A stretch of DNA of 64,000 nt from Nannocystis sp. (GCA_016712315.1 JADJRG010000013.1:558001-622000); one strand, 5' to 3'; positions 43,808 through 53,955 are shown, counted from the first letter of the stretch. Notes: a model not told the origin generated them from the letters alone. Made by a program: numbers and translations.

Positions 43808-44767
43808 ATGACCCGCTGGATCGCGATCATCACCCTCCCCCTCGCCCTCCTCTTCACCGCTTGCGACGGCGAGCCCGTCACCCCCGAGGAGCGCGCCGCC
43901 GCCGACCAGATCGACGCAGAGGACGCCGGCGAGCGCCCCCACAAGGCCTGGAAGACCCCAGACCAGCGCATCTGCGAGCAGGTCGCTTGCACCGACGAGC
44001 AGCGCGCCAACATCGAGTCGATCTTCGCCGAGCATCGCCCCGATCACAAGCGCGGCGAGCGCGACGCCGCGCAAGGCGACCCAGCCCTCGCCGACAAGAT
44101 CCGCGCGGGCTCGCTCACCACCGCAGATCTTCTGGCCAGCCGCCCCGCCGAGCGCCACCCGCCGGCCGCGCTCTTGGTCGCCCTCCACGGCGCCCTTGAG
44201 CCCGCCCAGCGCGCGACCCTCGCCGACACCATGCTCGCCGATGGCCCTCAGCTCTTCGGCAAGGGCGGCAAGCACGGCAAGCACGGCAAGCACGGCAAAG
44301 AGGGCGGCAAGCACGCCGGCAAGGGCGAGCACGCCGGCAAGGGAAAGCACGGCAAGCTCCAGAAGATCTGCGAGATCGCCGAATGCACCGACGAGCAGCG
44401 CGCCGCCTTCAAGGCCGCGATGAAGGACCAGCGCGCCGCTGGCGAAGCCGACCGTGAGGGCCACCGCGTCGCCCGCGAGGCCGCCGCCACCGCCCTCGCA
44501 GACGCCTTCCGCGGCGCCAACTTCAGCGCCGCCGACCTCGAGCGCTTCGCGGCCGCGATGAAGCCGCTCCACGACGCCAAGGCCGAGCGCAAAGCCGCGA
44601 TGCTGGTCGATGTGCTCGCCCAGCTCACCCCTGAGCAGCGCGCCAAGCTCGCCGACGCGGTCGCGACCAAGGGCCTGCGCGCCCTCGGAGGCGACCACGG
44701 CAAGCACGGCGGCAAGCGCGGTAAGCGCGGCGCAGGCAAGGATCGCGGCGCCAACGGACCGGCCTGA
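43808..44767 (+). CDS. Spy/CpxP-like lipoprotein with duplicated domain and Gly-Lys-His repeats
   Basis: The ATG at 43808 has AGAAGGAAG upstream and begins a lipoprotein signal (lipobox LLFTAC). Two helical domains of about 100 residues follow; each opens with IC-x3-CTDEQRA and contains an LxxxQRA(T/K)LAD end (LEPAQRATLADTM, LTPEQRAKLADAV), the LTxxQ-type motif of Spy/CpxP periplasmic chaperones. Between them is a stretch of about 35 residues built of GKHGKHGK and GKGEHAGKG repeats, and the C-terminus is again GKHGGKRGK-rich. The His/Lys/Gly segments could bind metal or anionic polymers. The likely role is periplasmic stress or metal protection, inferred. A clear terminator follows. Confidence 0.8.
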   Translation: MTRWIAIITLPLALLFTACDGEPVTPEERAAADQIDAEDAGERPHKAWKTPDQRICEQVACTDEQRANIESIFAEHRPDHKRGERDAAQGDPALADKIRAGSLTTADLLASRPAERHPPAALLVALHGALEPAQRATLADTMLADGPQLFGKGGKHGKHGKHGKEGGKHAGKGEHAGKGKHGKLQKICEIAECTDEQRAAFKAAMKDQRAAGEADREGHRVAREAAATALADAFRGANFSAADLERFAAAMKPLHDAKAERKAAMLVDVLAQLTPEQRAKLADAVATKGLRALGGDHGKHGGKRGKRGAGKDRGANGPA

Positions 44768-44788
44768 GAGACCTGAGTCGAGCATCGA

Positions 44789-44833
44789 GGGGCGTCCCGC
44801 GCGCATCAGCGCGGGGCGCCCCTTCCCAATTTT
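44789..44833 (+). terminator. Rho-independent terminator after the Spy-like gene
   Basis: A 14-bp stem (GGGGCGTCCCGCGC with GCGCGGGGCGCCCC, one G:U pair) closes a 6-base loop at 44803-44808 and is followed by TTCCCAATTTT. It lies 22 bases after the stop codon. Confidence 0.75.
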
Positions 44834-44894
44834 GCCTGTTCGCGCGCATTTTTGAGCGAGGCGGCCGCACGCTGTTCTGGGCTAGGATGCGCCC

Positions 44895-47486
44895 GTGAAC
44901 CCGAGCGGCGACAGCGGCCCGAGCGGGGCATCAGCCCGCGTTGAGGCCGATGGTGCCCTTAGCAGCGCGAACGCGCGCGCCCTGGCCGACCCGCGAGTCA
45001 ACGCCGCCGCCCTCGAAGCTAGTTTAGAGCGCACCCCACCCGTACCGATCCAGTCGCTCAGCGCCGAAGAGCCGCGCGGCGCCGCCGACGACCGCACCTC
45101 AGGCGAATCGGAGCCGCGCACCACCGCCGACGGCGTACCCATCCAAGTCGGCCGCTTCACGGTCTTGCAGCGCCTCGGCTCCGGCGGCATGGGCGTCGTC
45201 TACGCCGCGTACGATCCCGAGCTCGATCGCCGGGTCGCCGTCAAGGTCCTGCACGCCAAGGGCAAGGCCAGCACCAACGCGACCGCCCGCGCCCGGCTGC
45301 TCCGCGAGGCCAAGGCGCTGGCCAAGCTCTCGCACCCCAACGTCGTCGCGATCTTCGAGGTCGGCACCGTCGACGAGCAAGTCTTCATCGCGATGGAGTT
45401 CGTCAAGGGGGTCACGCTCACCCGCTGGCTCCGCGAGCCCGAGGAGCAAGGCGACGGCACCGTCACCGAGACGCGCGACTGGAAGGACGTGCTCGCCGTC
45501 TTCATCCAGGCCGGCCGCGGCCTCGCTGCCGCCCACAAGGCCGGGATCGTCCACCGCGATTTCAAGCCAGACAACGTCCTCATCGGCCACGACGGCCGCG
45601 TCCGCGTCGTCGACTTCGGCCTCGCCCGCTCGGACAACGGCCGCCCCAACCGCCCTGACACCTTCGCCGAGGCGATCAAGTCGCTCTCATCCAACAGCTC
45701 CTCCGTCTTCGACCTCCAGCTCACCCGCACAGGCGGCCTCGCCGGCACCCCCGCCTACATGGCGCCCGAGCAGTACCTCAACCTCCAAGTCGACGCCCGC
45801 ACCGATCAATTTTCCTTCTGCGTCGCCCTCTACGAGGGCCTCTATGGCAAGCGCCCCTTCGTCGGCGACACCGTCGCGCGCGTCCGCAAGTCTGTCATCG
45901 GCGGAGAGATCGCCGAAGAGCCGAGCGGCAGCGGCGTCCCCGCGTGGCTCCGGCGGATCCTCCTCCGCGGCCTCGCGGTCGCCCCTGGCTCGCGATACCC
46001 GTCGGTTGACGCCCTCCTCGCCGACCTCTCCGACGACCCCGTACGGCCCCGCGCCTGGCTCGGCGTCATCGGCATCGGCGGAGCGATCGCCATCGCCATC
46101 GCCATCACCCTGACCCTCGCGAAACCTGGCCGTGACCGCCTCCCCGACGCCGCCGCCTGCTATGCCGAGCTCGCCACGGTCGACGACACCTACGACGACG
46201 CTCGCCGCCAGGCCTTGCGCGCCCGCTTCCTCGCCGCGGACCAGGCGCCCGCCGCTGCCGTGTGGGAGCGCGTCGACGGCCACCTCAGCGACCTCAGCCG
46301 CGCGTGGAGGCGCTCCAAGCAAGACCTCTGCGTCCTCAGCCGCTACCAAGGCGCCCGCACCGCCGACTTCATCCGCCTGCAGAGCGCCTGCCTCGATCGC
46401 CAACTCAGCGCCACGCGCGCCCTCCTCGATCGCCTCAGCGAGCCCACCCCTGCCATCCTCAAGGCCGCCACCCCCGCCGTGCTCACCCTCGCCGGTCTAC
46501 CCCCATGCGCCGATCCCAGCAGCCTGCGCCCCCGCGTCGATGAATCCGTCGATCCCGCCCTCCAAGAGCTCGGCCAGCAGCTGCGCGAGCAGCTCGACGA
46601 GGTCCGCGCGCTCTCCTGGCTCAACCAAGAGACGGAAGCCCTCGCGGGCGCCCAACGGATCGCCGCCGCCGCCGCCGAGCACGAGCACCTCCCGGTCCGC
46701 GCCGAGGCGCTCGCCCTGCGAGGCGCCCTCGAAGACGCGATGGGCCTCCACGACGCCGCCGAGCAGAGCCTCAAGGAGGCGCTCTGGCACGCGGAGGCGA
46801 GCCACCACGACGAGATCGCCGTCGACGCCCTCTCCGCGCTCGTGCGAGTGCTCGGCGTTCAGCTCTACCGCCACGAAGAGGCCTCCCTGCTCGCGCCGCG
46901 CCTCACCGCCGCCGTACGCCGCCTCGGGGATCGCCGCCGCGAGGTCGTCGCCCTCTGCGACCTCGGCCGCGCCGAGGCGGCCGCTGGCAACCACGAGGCC
47001 GCCTTGGTCCGCCTCCAGAGCGCCCGCGAGCGCGCGGGAGGGCTCCACGATCCCGCCGCTGGCCCCCGCCTCGCCCGCGTCTTGCTCGACCTCGCCGAGG
47101 CCCTCAGGGCCGCCCGCCGCGCCGAGGAGGCCATTCTTTACGCCCAACAGGCCCAAGGGCTGCTCGAGCAGGCCTACGGCGCCGATCACCCCAAGGTCGC
47201 CGCCAGCGCCCTCTCTTTATGCGAGACCTCCCTCGCCCAGGGTGAGCTCACGCGGGCGCTCCGCCCCTGCCGCCGCGCGCTCGATCTCCACGAAGCGGCC
47301 GCCTCCCGCCCCGACCTCCGCGGCCGCGCCCGCTTCGCCCTCGCCCGCTACCACGACCAAGCCGGAGATCCAGCGCGAGCCCGCCAGCTCGCCCAGCGCG
47401 CCGAGTCTGAGCTGACCGAAGCCGGCAGCGCAGGCGCCCGCGATCTCGCCCGCGTCCGCTCCTGGTTGAACGAGCGCGGCGGCTGA
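44895..47486 (+). CDS. Hanks-type Ser/Thr protein kinase with membrane helix and TPR-like C-terminus
   Basis: After about 85 polar residues the kinase domain shows LGSGGMGVVYAA, Lys in VAVKVLH, HRDFKPDN, DFG in VVDFGLA and YMAPEQ, so it should be active. A membrane helix follows (WLGVIGIGGAIAIAIAITLTLA), then about 430 helical residues with TPR-like units (EALALRGALEDAMGLHDAA, RVLLDLAEALRAARRAEEA). It has the same plan as the kinase at 35660-38734 but is diverged. The start is a GTG at 44895, just after the terminator of the preceding gene, so it has its own promoter. Substrates unknown. Confidence 0.9.
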   Translation: MNPSGDSGPSGASARVEADGALSSANARALADPRVNAAALEASLERTPPVPIQSLSAEEPRGAADDRTSGESEPRTTADGVPIQVGRFTVLQRLGSGGMGVVYAAYDPELDRRVAVKVLHAKGKASTNATARARLLREAKALAKLSHPNVVAIFEVGTVDEQVFIAMEFVKGVTLTRWLREPEEQGDGTVTETRDWKDVLAVFIQAGRGLAAAHKAGIVHRDFKPDNVLIGHDGRVRVVDFGLARSDNGRPNRPDTFAEAIKSLSSNSSSVFDLQLTRTGGLAGTPAYMAPEQYLNLQVDARTDQFSFCVALYEGLYGKRPFVGDTVARVRKSVIGGEIAEEPSGSGVPAWLRRILLRGLAVAPGSRYPSVDALLADLSDDPVRPRAWLGVIGIGGAIAIAIAITLTLAKPGRDRLPDAAACYAELATVDDTYDDARRQALRARFLAADQAPAAAVWERVDGHLSDLSRAWRRSKQDLCVLSRYQGARTADFIRLQSACLDRQLSATRALLDRLSEPTPAILKAATPAVLTLAGLPPCADPSSLRPRVDESVDPALQELGQQLREQLDEVRALSWLNQETEALAGAQRIAAAAAEHEHLPVRAEALALRGALEDAMGLHDAAEQSLKEALWHAEASHHDEIAVDALSALVRVLGVQLYRHEEASLLAPRLTAAVRRLGDRRREVVALCDLGRAEAAAGNHEAALVRLQSARERAGGLHDPAAGPRLARVLLDLAEALRAARRAEEAILYAQQAQGLLEQAYGADHPKVAASALSLCETSLAQGELTRALRPCRRALDLHEAAASRPDLRGRARFALARYHDQAGDPARARQLAQRAESELTEAGSAGARDLARVRSWLNERGG

Positions 47487-47540
47487 GCCCGGGCGCGGGC
47501 CGCTGGACGCGACCGGACCGCCTCGGCGACAACCTCCTGT

Positions 47541-47960
47541 ATGCGCTCGTTTCGCCAAGAGCTGTGGTTCAACACTGAGACCCGCCGCGCCTACCTCAAC
47601 ATCACCGATCAGGTCGCCGAAGCGGTCACCAAGAGCCGCGTACGCGACGGCCTCTGCTTAGTCTCGGCGATGCACATCACCGCCAGCGTCTACATCAACG
47701 ACGACGAGCCAGGCCTCATCCAGGACTACGACGACTTCCTCGAGCGCCTCGCCCCGCACGCCCCCACCAGCGCCTACCGCCACAACCGCACCGGCGAAGA
47801 CAACGGCGACGCGCACATCAAGCGCCAGATCATGGGGCGCGAGGTCGTCGTCGCGATCACCGAAGGAGCCCTCGACCTCGGCCCCTGGGAGCAGATCTTT
47901 TACGCCGAATTCGACGGCCGCCGCCCCAAACGCGCCCTCATCAAGATCATCGGCGAGTAA
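47541..47960 (+). CDS. YjbQ/UPF0047 family protein
   Basis: This 139-residue protein has the conserved family pattern: AMHITASVYINDDEPGL, then DYDDFLERLAP, YRHNRTGEDNGDAHIKRQIMG and a C-terminal LGPWEQIFYAEFDG. Members of this family are annotated as secondary thiamine-phosphate synthases on the basis of activity seen in E. coli YjbQ; the true role is unsettled. It is cytosolic. It precedes the vWA-tubulin operon by 172 bp and is probably not part of it. Confidence 0.9.
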   Translation: MRSFRQELWFNTETRRAYLNITDQVAEAVTKSRVRDGLCLVSAMHITASVYINDDEPGLIQDYDDFLERLAPHAPTSAYRHNRTGEDNGDAHIKRQIMGREVVVAITEGALDLGPWEQIFYAEFDGRRPKRALIKIIGE

Positions 47961-48132
47961 TTTGTGCTCCTGTCCGCGCGCCCGCGCCGGACCGCCGCGA
48001 GGACGACCCCGCGCGGGCGCGCGCCACCTCCGCGCCCCGCAGCGATCATGAGCGCCCCGCCGGATCGCCTCATCCGGCGTGATCTGGCCTTGCGGCCCCC
48101 CGCAAATGATCGGAACCTCAAGGCCCTTCGGC

Positions 48133-50664
48133 ATGCTCACCGGCCTCCAGCGCTCGGCCTCTCGCGCCCGCCCCGCCGCGCGGCCACGCCGTCGCGGCGG
48201 CGGACGCCTGCGCGCCCTCCACCTCCTCTGCCTCTTACTCGGCCTGCTGCTGCCGACCAGCGCCCGCGCGGACACCTGGGGTCAGTACCTCGTCATCATC
48301 GACGACTCCGGCAGCATGGACCAAAACGACCCGCGCCGGCTGGTCGTCATGGCCGCCGCCGCGATCGCCGGCGGCCTCGAGGAGAGCGACCAGATCGCCC
48401 TCATCGGCCTCAACGAGCTCGCCGCGGGTGACACGCCCCGCTTCGTCGCGCCCAGCGAGCTGCTCCCTGGCCGAGATGGCCCCGAGGCCAGCCTCGTACT
48501 CACCAGCGATCGCCTCACCCGCCTCACCGCGCACCGCGGCAACACCCCGTGCAGCGCCGCCCTCGAGCGCGCCCGCGCCTTCCTCGACGCCAACGCCAGC
48601 GCCGGAGCCCCTCAGACCCTGCTCTTGCTCACGGACGGCGCCTGCAACGGCGGCGCCGTCCTGCCCGCCGAGCGCTGGCTCGCCGGCCTGCGCGCCCACC
48701 AGGAGGGGCGCTTTCGCTTCGTCCTGCTCACCCACGACGGCCGCGAGCGCCTCGACGCCGAGCTCGTCCGCTACGGCGCGCTCACCGGCTGGAGCGGCGA
48801 CAACCGGATCTCCTTCGACGCTCGCAGCCTCCTCCGCGCCTTCGCCGAGGTCATCTCCTTCAGCCGCGGCCTGCGCCTCGACGGCGGCGGCCGACCTGGC
48901 CTCGAGCGCACCTTCGCCGGGGCCCGCCGCGTCCGCGTGCTCGCGATCGCCGAGGCCGGCGCCGATCGGATCGCCCTCGTCCGCCAACAGGCCGGCTCCG
49001 CCGCCCCGATCGTCGGATCTCCGACCTTTCGCAGCCGCGACCACGGCTGGAGCCTGAGGGCCGCCGTCGAGTCGCCCCGCGCCGCGCCCTACGCCGCCAG
49101 CGCCGCGACCCCTGGCGTCGACGTGCTCGTCCTGCCCAGCTACGGCGAGCTCGTCGTCGAGGGCGTCATCGCCCCTTGCGGCGCCCCGCCGCCGCTCCCC
49201 TGGACCCAAGAGCGCCCCGTCCGCGCCGGCCAGCCCGCCTGCGCCTGGGCCCGCCTCGTCGGCGACGCCCGCGAGACGATCACCCCTGGCGACTCCTTCG
49301 CCTTCGACCTCGAGCTCTGCGAAGACCCCGCTTGCGCCCGCGCCTCCGCCATGCAGCCGGGCGAAGACGGCACCTTCAACGCCCAGCTCGGCCCGGCCCC
49401 CGAGGGAGGCCGCCACGAGCGCACCTTCCGCGCCCGCGGCGGCGCCCTCGCCCGCCCGGTGCTCACGCGGCGTGGCTTTGCGGCCATGTCCTTTGGGATA
49501 CAAGCGCTCACCCGCGCCGGCGATCCCACCCCGCTCCACGAGCTCGACCTCGGCGATCTGCCCAAGAGCACCCGCGAGTCGCTCTCGCTGAGCGGCCGCG
49601 GCGCCTTCCCGGCCGGCGCCGCCGCCGATCTCACCTGCATCATCGAAGGCGACGCCGCCGTCCGCGACTGCCTCACCTGCGCCCCGCGCAGCCCCACCCT
49701 CGAGCTCCAAGATCCCCTCAGCATCCAGCTCGACGTCGGCGCCGCCGCCTTCTGCCCGGCCGTCAGCGAGCACGGCGGCCAGCCCTTACCCGTCCGCATG
49801 ACCCTCCAGGTCACGCCTACTGGCCCCGCCGCCGCCGCCCTCAGCCCCTACACCTTGCCGATCCGCGGCCTGCTCCGCTACGCCGCCCTCACCCCGCAGC
49901 GCCTCGAGATCCAAGGCGGCGACGAGCGCGTCCTCACCGTCCAGGTCCCCTCGCCGGTCGCCGGCGCCGTCGTCATCGAGCCCCTCACCGACGGCCTCAG
50001 CGCGGATCTCGAGCTCCAGCCTGTCGCCGCCAGCACCCGCCTCCAGGCGCCTCTCGGCGGCACGGCTCCCATCGAGCTCCGCGTGCTCGCCGGCGAGTGC
50101 TGCGAGGCCCGCACCTACAACGCCGCCCTGCTCCTGCGCGCCGAGGCCGGCGGCCCTGCCCTCCGGGTCCCCCTCGAGATCGTCGTCAGCGCCCCCAGCT
50201 TCTGGGTGTGTCCTGGCCGCAAGATCCTCCGCTGGGGCCTCGCCGCGCTCGCCTTCTTGGCCCTCATCTGGCTGATCCGCGGCTTCGTCAGCCCTGCCAA
50301 GTTCACGCCGGGCATCGTGCTCGCCTACGCCGAGACCCACAACGCGCTCGGCAAGCTGCGCGAGGGCGACGAGGGCTGGCTCACCATCGATCGCTTCGCC
50401 GAGACCAAGCGCGGCTTCTACCGCCCCGCCGCCCTCCACCTCGGCGGCGCCAAGGCCCCTCTACCGTCTCTACGCCGCATGTCGCCCACCGCCCGCGCCG
50501 AGGCCCGCCCTGGCGGCGGCCTCGTGCTCATCGTCAGCGGCGGCGACACCGAGCATTTTAGCGAGTCCCGCGGCTGGCAGCCCTTAGAGCCAGGCGAGCA
50601 CCCCGTGAACGCCCGCCTCATCCTCCGCCGCGAGGGCAATTTGTACTTGATGATCCGCCGCTGA
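48133..50664 (+). CDS. Membrane-anchored von Willebrand factor A protein (first gene of tubulin-like operon)
   Basis: I start at the ATG at 48133, giving 843 residues with an Arg-rich N-terminus and a signal peptide (LCLLLGLLLPTSARA). The vWA domain follows at once with a full MIDAS: DDSGSMD, the Thr in NTPCSAAL and LLTDGACNG. The long middle part is beta-rich and contains several Cys pairs (CEDPACARA, CLTCAP, GECCEA), expected outside the cytoplasm. A single membrane helix (about 698-718, WGLAALAFLALIWLIRGF) leaves a short C-terminal cytoplasmic domain of about 125 residues. It could therefore carry an outside adhesion or metal-dependent ligand event to the cytoplasmic tubulin-like protein encoded 21 bp downstream. 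Confidence 0.88.
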   Translation: MLTGLQRSASRARPAARPRRRGGGRLRALHLLCLLLGLLLPTSARADTWGQYLVIIDDSGSMDQNDPRRLVVMAAAAIAGGLEESDQIALIGLNELAAGDTPRFVAPSELLPGRDGPEASLVLTSDRLTRLTAHRGNTPCSAALERARAFLDANASAGAPQTLLLLTDGACNGGAVLPAERWLAGLRAHQEGRFRFVLLTHDGRERLDAELVRYGALTGWSGDNRISFDARSLLRAFAEVISFSRGLRLDGGGRPGLERTFAGARRVRVLAIAEAGADRIALVRQQAGSAAPIVGSPTFRSRDHGWSLRAAVESPRAAPYAASAATPGVDVLVLPSYGELVVEGVIAPCGAPPPLPWTQERPVRAGQPACAWARLVGDARETITPGDSFAFDLELCEDPACARASAMQPGEDGTFNAQLGPAPEGGRHERTFRARGGALARPVLTRRGFAAMSFGIQALTRAGDPTPLHELDLGDLPKSTRESLSLSGRGAFPAGAAADLTCIIEGDAAVRDCLTCAPRSPTLELQDPLSIQLDVGAAAFCPAVSEHGGQPLPVRMTLQVTPTGPAAAALSPYTLPIRGLLRYAALTPQRLEIQGGDERVLTVQVPSPVAGAVVIEPLTDGLSADLELQPVAASTRLQAPLGGTAPIELRVLAGECCEARTYNAALLLRAEAGGPALRVPLEIVVSAPSFWVCPGRKILRWGLAALAFLALIWLIRGFVSPAKFTPGIVLAYAETHNALGKLREGDEGWLTIDRFAETKRGFYRPAALHLGGAKAPLPSLRRMSPTARAEARPGGGLVLIVSGGDTEHFSESRGWQPLEPGEHPVNARLILRREGNLYLMIRR

Positions 50665-50685
50665 GCGGCGCAACGGAGACCCACC

Positions 50686-53600
50686 ATGCCAATCAGGATC
50701 ATGCCGGGAGAGCTCACCCCCACCCTCTTCGTCGGCCTCGGCGGCTCGGGAGGCAAGGCCATCGGCCGGATCGCCAAGCGCCTGCAAGCCCACGAGGACT
50801 TCGATCATCTCTATCGGGGCCTGATCCGCTTCATCGCGATCGACACCAACGACGCCGACCTCGCCCGCCTGCGCAAGGGCAGCGGCGACTACGGCCGCAT
50901 CGACGAGACCGTCCTGATCTCCGACTTCGACAAGGTCGCCTACAGCTCGCACCGCCGCGGCGAGGGCTTCGCCGATCCCGACACCTACTTCACCCAGTGG
51001 GTGCACCCGGACTACCGCTTCCGCAAGGAGAGCGGCGCCGGCGCCGGCCAGATCCGCATCGAGAGCCGCCTCTCCTTCTACCGCGCCGTCGAGGTCGGCG
51101 ACCTCACCCAGAAGCTCGGCGCCTTGCTCAGCAGCATGCGCAGCCACGACCACGGCATGCGCCACACCGGCGCGCCCCTGCAGATCTTCGTCTACTTCTC
51201 CGTCGCCGGCGGCACCGGCTCGGGCGCGTTCTTGCCCTTCGCGTACCTCGCCCGCGACGTCGTCGCCGACCCGTCGACCCGTCTGGTCGGCTTCGCGATC
51301 CTGCCCGAGGCCTTCGAGCAGGTCGTCGGCGCCAACCGCGACGGCGTCTACGCCAACGGCTACGCCGCCCTCAAGGAGCTCGAGCACCTCATGAAGCTCG
51401 ACACCCAGGGCCCCAACGCCCCCAAGGAGCTGCCCTTCCACTACGACCCCCGCAACAAGCACCGCACGCAGATCACCCGGCGCCCCTACGACCTCGTCTA
51501 CATGGTCGATCGCCCGCAGAATTTCAGCCTCGACGACGTCGGCGCCGCCCTCGCCGACTCCACCTACCTGCAAATTTTCTCGCCGATCTTGGGCGAGCAG
51601 CAGGCAGATTATGACAACTACACCAAAGAGAGCCGCCGCCTCTTCCCCGACGCCCTCTACGAGCGCGGCGAGGGTTATACCGCCTTCTACGGGACCGTCG
51701 GCTCCGCCGTCATGGTCCTGCCCAAGTACGACCTGCTCGAGTACTGCGCCCGCCGCTACGCCGCCACCGCCGTCCGCCGCTACCTCCTGCTCGACGACCC
51801 CGCCCTCGTCTCCGAGGCCCAGCGCGAGCAATTCCGCCGCTTCGCCGTCGACCGCGCCGCCCTCGAGCGCCTGAGCCCCGACGCCCAGCGCCGCCGCATC
51901 GACGACGCCTTCATCGCCAAGATCCGCCTGCTCGGCGCGCAAGATCAAGACGACGGCCCCTGGAGGCGCGCCGCCGCCCTCCCCAAGCTCGTCGAGGGCA
52001 AGCTCGCCGCCGCCCTCACCGCGGTCGAAGATCAGCTCCGCGACGGCGCCGCCCCGATCCGCGAGATCTCCGCCGATCGCATCCTCGACGGCTCCTGGAC
52101 CCCCGCCACCACCCTCGCCTCCCTCACCCGCCAGCTCGCCGAGGCCCGCGACGCCGTCAATTCGCTGCTCGCTGGCCTTCGGGACAGCATCGACACCGGG
52201 GACTGGTGGGGCAAGTTCCTCGCCCAAGCCGGCCCTGACGGCGCCGCCGAGCTCGGCCCCTACGAGCAGCGCCTCGCGCTCATCCACCTGCGCGAGTCCA
52301 CCGGCGCCCCCCTCAGCTCGACCGCCCTCGACGAGCTCGCCGGCCAAGTCCAGCGCCTGCGCGGCGAAGCCGACCTCGGTGACGGCGGCCGGATCAAGGG
52401 CGAGATGGACGCCCTCGCCGCCGAGATCAAGCGCACCCACGGCGGCTGGGACAAGCTCATCACCCGCAAGGACAAGGACTTCGAGGCCGCCCGCGACCGC
52501 GCCGTCGCCACCTTCAACGACTACGTCGACAAGATCCGCGCCGGCCTGCTCAAGGGCGCCCTCTACGAGCTGCTCGTCGCGCTCGGCCGCGCCGCCGACG
52601 CCCTGCGCGAGAGCTACCGCGCCATCGAGGGCAGCGCCGGTCAGCTCGCCAGCGAGCTCGAGGAGAAGGCCCGCCGCTTCGAGTGGGACGGCGGCGCCCT
52701 CGGCGTCCGCTCCGAGGCCAACGACTACGCCCTCGACGTCGAGCTCCTCCAGCACCCCTCCGGCCGCGTCCGTTTTTGGAGCTGGTACTACACCGATCAG
52801 ATCGAGGGCCGCCCCGAGCTCACCGATCCCGCCGCCCTGCTCGCCACCGTCCGCGACGCCATGAAGCCCCGCTTCGACGAGCGCGGCCAGCCGCTGCGCC
52901 GCACCGCCCGCGAGATCGTCGCCGAGATCGTCGACGGCCTCATCGTCACCGCCAAGCGCATGCTCAGCGCCGAGATCACCGGCGACCCCAAGGCCGCCGA
53001 TCCAGCCCGTCGCCACGGCCTGCGCATCGACGACGCCCTCGCCCTCGAAGCCGCCTACTACGGCCTCTACGGCGACTCCCAGAGCAAAGATCCAGCCGAC
53101 GCCCTCACCCAGCGCCCCCTCCGCGCCTCCGAGCAGTGGAAGAGCGACCGCGTCCGCCTCTACGCGCGCCGCAAGATCGAGGCCGTGCTCGCCAAGGCCC
53201 AGCCCCTCTCCCGCTACAACGCCGAGCTGCGCGTCGGCATCAAGCACCCCAACATGCTCCTCGTCGGCCTGCACGACAGCCTGCGCCAGGGCCCCTTCGC
53301 CGAGGCCTTTAACGAGGCCACCGCTGGCGACGACGCCGCCACCGTCGACTGGGCCGTGCCCCACCGGATCGTCTTTTATCGGTCGATCCTCGGCGTCCCT
53401 CCTTATTGCTTCCCCCACATCAACGAGGACATGTTGGAGTCCTACCGCCGCTTCCAGGCGCGCAGCGACAAGGCCTGGCCGCTGCACATCGACCGCAACT
53501 GGGAGGCCCTGCCTGACCTCGACCCCGAGGATCGCCGCCGCCAGCTCGAGGCCCAAGACGCCGCCCGTCAGCGCTCCCTCGTCGCCCTCACCCTCGGCCT

Positions 53601-53943
53601 CGGCCGCGGCCTCATCGAGCGCGAGGGCGACAATTATGTCCTTCGGGTCAGGGCCGATCGCACCTTACCGCTCGCCCCCGCCCTGCTCGCCGCCGCCGAC
53701 GTCATGCTCACCTTCGAGGAGCGCTTCCCCACCGTCTACGACAACCTCGTCGCCCCCCTCTTCGACGACGCCCGCCGCCTCGACCGCGACCCGGCGCTCG
53801 TCCAGACCGTGCGCGACGCCGCTCGTCGCCTCGCCGAGCGCGGCGAGGACCTCGAGCTCCAGGGCAAACGCAGCCCCAGCGAGGAGGCCGAGTACCAGGA
53901 TCTCCGGGCCGCCCGCCGACTCCTCACCGCCCTCGTCAAGTGA
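50686..53943 (+). CDS. Tubulin-like (FtsZ/tubulin superfamily) protein
   Basis: The 1085-residue protein starts with a Rossmann-type loop LFVGLGGSGGKAIGRI and has the tubulin signature in FSVAGGTGSGAFLPF (around residue 175), so GTP binding is expected. This is the PF13809-like tubulin family of large bacterial proteins. The remainder is mostly helical with Arg/Glu-rich stretches and no membrane helix. From memory, comparative work on such FtsZ-like families linked them to vWA genes and proposed membrane remodelling; that fits the upstream vWA gene. The start has GGAG upstream. It is followed after 12 bp by the gene for a membrane protein whose N-terminus resembles a degenerate version of the same loop. 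Confidence 0.87.
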   Translation: MPIRIMPGELTPTLFVGLGGSGGKAIGRIAKRLQAHEDFDHLYRGLIRFIAIDTNDADLARLRKGSGDYGRIDETVLISDFDKVAYSSHRRGEGFADPDTYFTQWVHPDYRFRKESGAGAGQIRIESRLSFYRAVEVGDLTQKLGALLSSMRSHDHGMRHTGAPLQIFVYFSVAGGTGSGAFLPFAYLARDVVADPSTRLVGFAILPEAFEQVVGANRDGVYANGYAALKELEHLMKLDTQGPNAPKELPFHYDPRNKHRTQITRRPYDLVYMVDRPQNFSLDDVGAALADSTYLQIFSPILGEQQADYDNYTKESRRLFPDALYERGEGYTAFYGTVGSAVMVLPKYDLLEYCARRYAATAVRRYLLLDDPALVSEAQREQFRRFAVDRAALERLSPDAQRRRIDDAFIAKIRLLGAQDQDDGPWRRAAALPKLVEGKLAAALTAVEDQLRDGAAPIREISADRILDGSWTPATTLASLTRQLAEARDAVNSLLAGLRDSIDTGDWWGKFLAQAGPDGAAELGPYEQRLALIHLRESTGAPLSSTALDELAGQVQRLRGEADLGDGGRIKGEMDALAAEIKRTHGGWDKLITRKDKDFEAARDRAVATFNDYVDKIRAGLLKGALYELLVALGRAADALRESYRAIEGSAGQLASELEEKARRFEWDGGALGVRSEANDYALDVELLQHPSGRVRFWSWYYTDQIEGRPELTDPAALLATVRDAMKPRFDERGQPLRRTAREIVAEIVDGLIVTAKRMLSAEITGDPKAADPARRHGLRIDDALALEAAYYGLYGDSQSKDPADALTQRPLRASEQWKSDRVRLYARRKIEAVLAKAQPLSRYNAELRVGIKHPNMLLVGLHDSLRQGPFAEAFNEATAGDDAATVDWAVPHRIVFYRSILGVPPYCFPHINEDMLESYRRFQARSDKAWPLHIDRNWEALPDLDPEDRRRQLEAQDAARQRSLVALTLGLGRGLIEREGDNYVLRVRADRTLPLAPALLAAADVMLTFEERFPTVYDNLVAPLFDDARRLDRDPALVQTVRDAARRLAERGEDLELQGKRSPSEEAEYQDLRAARRLLTALVK

Positions 53944-53955
53944 GCCTAAGCGCAC

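Noticed and set aside
44260..44360. CRISPR-like array in the GKH repeat region
   Set aside because: The repeats are in-frame codons for Gly-Lys-His inside a clear gene and have no unique spacers.
50584..53556. Minus-strand frame of 990 codons opposite the tubulin-like gene
   Set aside because: No domain, Gly/Val/Glu/Asp-rich antisense composition; the plus strand has clear tubulin motifs, good start and operon spacing.
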